From assembly GCF_043290135.1 (NCBI RefSeq), contig NW_027464588.1:7415501-7479500 (forward strand): 64,000 nucleotides of DNA, written 5' to 3'. This DNA is from Rhipicephalus microplus. Its lineage: Eukaryota; Arthropoda; Arachnida; Ixodida; Ixodidae. The translations under genes were made by a program, and so were the position numbers. Position 1 is the stretch's first letter. Each line of letters opens with the position of its first letter. Below, one piece after another: positions 33,610 to 64,000 of the stretch. Below the pieces are notes generated by a model. That model had not been told where the DNA came from. It searched no databases and saw only the letters and a list, made by a program, of their open reading frames with translations.

Positions 33610-33654
33610 ATGAAGGCAGCAGTTTACAGTTTTTGCAACGCTTACGCACTGTAG
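33610..33654 (+). promoter_or_regulatory. Short upstream open reading frame before SLC41
   Basis: ATG at 33610, 14 codons, TAG at 33652-33654, ending 20 bases before the proposed SLC41 start. If transcribed, it could lower translation of the main frame. It is also possible that an intron acceptor (TTACAG at 33625-33630, or CTGTAG at 33649-33654) removes it from the mRNA. Confidence 0.35.
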
Positions 33655-33674
33655 CTTCAAAGCGGCCATCCACC

Positions 33675-63070
<29,396 letters not shown>

Positions 63071-63238
63071 GTGGGTCCCCACCGATGATGTTGCGTAATT
63101 ACGAAACGCAAGAATTCACTTTTCGTTTAGACACACGAGGAAAAACATGAGTATTCCGCACGCGACCATCAGGGCTACGAGCTGCGCTCACAAACATTCC
63201 CAAGTGTTGACGCACAAATACACCCGATATAGTAGACA
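63071..63238 (+). other. Start of SLC41 intron 8
   Basis: Short, no features; runs into the LINE tail. Confidence 0.6.
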
Positions 63239-64000
63239 TAATAATAATAATAATAATAATAATTTTTATTTCCATCAGCGATGGAGGAGACTGCGGGTAA
63301 AAGTTGCTTGAAAGCACAAGCAACTTGACAGAGGCCCGCAGCCACCCCTACAGTGCAGGCAGCGATGGCAAACATTCACATAAAGAGAAAAAAAAATCAC
63401 AAGAAACACATATTCGGAATACAGATATGTCTAAAAAAAAACACATCAGTAAGGAAGAATGAAAAAAAAGCAATATTTTACACTATTTACTATGTTAGCA
63501 TGAATTGATGAAATGCTCGCGCAGTGTTCGTGCAGAAGTTATTTTCAATTCAATGTGTAATTTATGAAATGAATTTAAAAGGGTTGGCAGCGTGTATGAT
63601 AGCTTCTGCATAGAATAGCTTGTCCGCGCAGTGACCACCTTCCACTGTTCTATGTAACGAGTGCCGTATGAATGGGTGTTTTTGGCAAGATGAGATAACT
63701 CGTGGAAAAACTTTAGGTTTTCTTTTATCTCTCGTTTGAACGCTATACTTAACTTGTAATTGTATAGGGTAAACACGCGGATGACATTTCCCTTCAAGAA
63801 TAAATCTGAAGTATGGGAATTGTAGGGTACATTGAAAAGCGCCCGTAGAAATTTTTTCTGCAGTACATGAAGTCTTTCAAGATTTGTATATGTCGTCGTA
63901 CCCCATACCAAAAAACAATAATACAAGGAAGAAAAAAAGAGCGCATTGTAAACAAGAAGCTTTATTTTAAAAGGTAATATCAATCTGTGACGCGCCATCA
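63239..64000 (-). mobile_element. LINE 3' end entering from the right edge, with (ATT)n tail
   Basis: Minus-strand coding is followed by a 3' UTR, a hairpin at 63271-63285 (TCCATC-AGC-GATGGA), and an (ATT)n tail at 63239-63263. The family differs from the 44755 and 20225 LINEs. The rest of the element lies beyond the window. Confidence 0.82.
63495..63998 (-). CDS. LINE reverse-transcriptase C-terminal region, open
   Basis: 167 codons open to the window edge, ending at a stop at 63495. YNALFFSSLYYCFLVWGTTT and LERLHVLQKKFLRALFNVPY are typical of the region after the RT palm in CR1/L2/Daphne-like LINEs. HTSDLFLKGNVIRVFTLYNY follows. No zinc motif is present. The frame is unbroken, unlike the other LINEs in the window, so this copy is younger; the RT core itself is not visible. 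Confidence 0.83.
   Translation of the reverse strand: MARHRLILPFKIKLLVYNALFFSSLYYCFLVWGTTTYTNLERLHVLQKKFLRALFNVPYNSHTSDLFLKGNVIRVFTLYNYKLSIAFKREIKENLKFFHELSHLAKNTHSYGTRYIEQWKVVTARTSYSMQKLSYTLPTLLNSFHKLHIELKITSARTLREHFINSC

Overview
This is a nuclear genomic window from a large, intron-rich and heavily repeat-laden animal genome. A hard tick, probably metastriate (Rhipicephalus/Dermacentor/Hyalomma type), is the best guess. The grounds are tRNA-derived SINEs resembling the Ruka type, CR1-like and RNase-H-bearing LINEs, Ty3 elements lodged in (TA)n tracts, and very long introns. This is inference from pattern, since no taxonomic marker gene is present. Nothing bacterial is present: no operons, no CRISPR, no rRNA.

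Two host genes can be supported. At the far left, on the minus strand (866-1217), lies the terminal coding exon of a tetraspanin of the TspanC8 kind; its other exons were not found. From 33675 to 63070 on the plus strand runs a multi-exon gene for an SLC41-family magnesium transporter (two MgtE-type domains). I reconstruct eight exons whose phases all close into one 1296-nt, 432-codon frame; the last coding exon(s) lie beyond the window.

Between them, 2.1-17.9 kb is an almost continuous bank of retroelements. A decayed RNase-H-bearing LINE is cut off at a (TA)n tract and joined to a Ty3 integrase fragment. Then come a Ruka-like SINE pair, a small gag-only LTR element, a 5.07-kb Ty3 element with 110-bp LTRs, a 2.4-kb internally deleted LTR element with 138-bp LTRs, and a reverse-strand Ty3 fragment. 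Successive members abut (TA)n, and the three complete ones carry ATAT/TATA flanks, as if (TA)n were the favoured integration site. A 5'-truncated CR1-like LINE lies at 20.2-23.2 kb. A near full-length relative lies on the minus strand inside SLC41 intron 3 (44.8-49.7 kb), itself hit by a SINE with a 13-bp target duplication. A further LINE 3' end enters from the right edge.

The SLC41 introns also hold four families of terminal-inverted-repeat elements: 43.1-44.3 kb; the pair 51.2-52.2 and 54.8-56.1 kb; the pair 53.7-54.3 and 61.2-61.95 kb; and two head-to-head copies at 58.2-60.6 kb that form a 2.5-kb imperfect palindrome. Many microsatellites lie inside these elements or at LINE 3' tails, so most simple repeats here look transposon-seeded.
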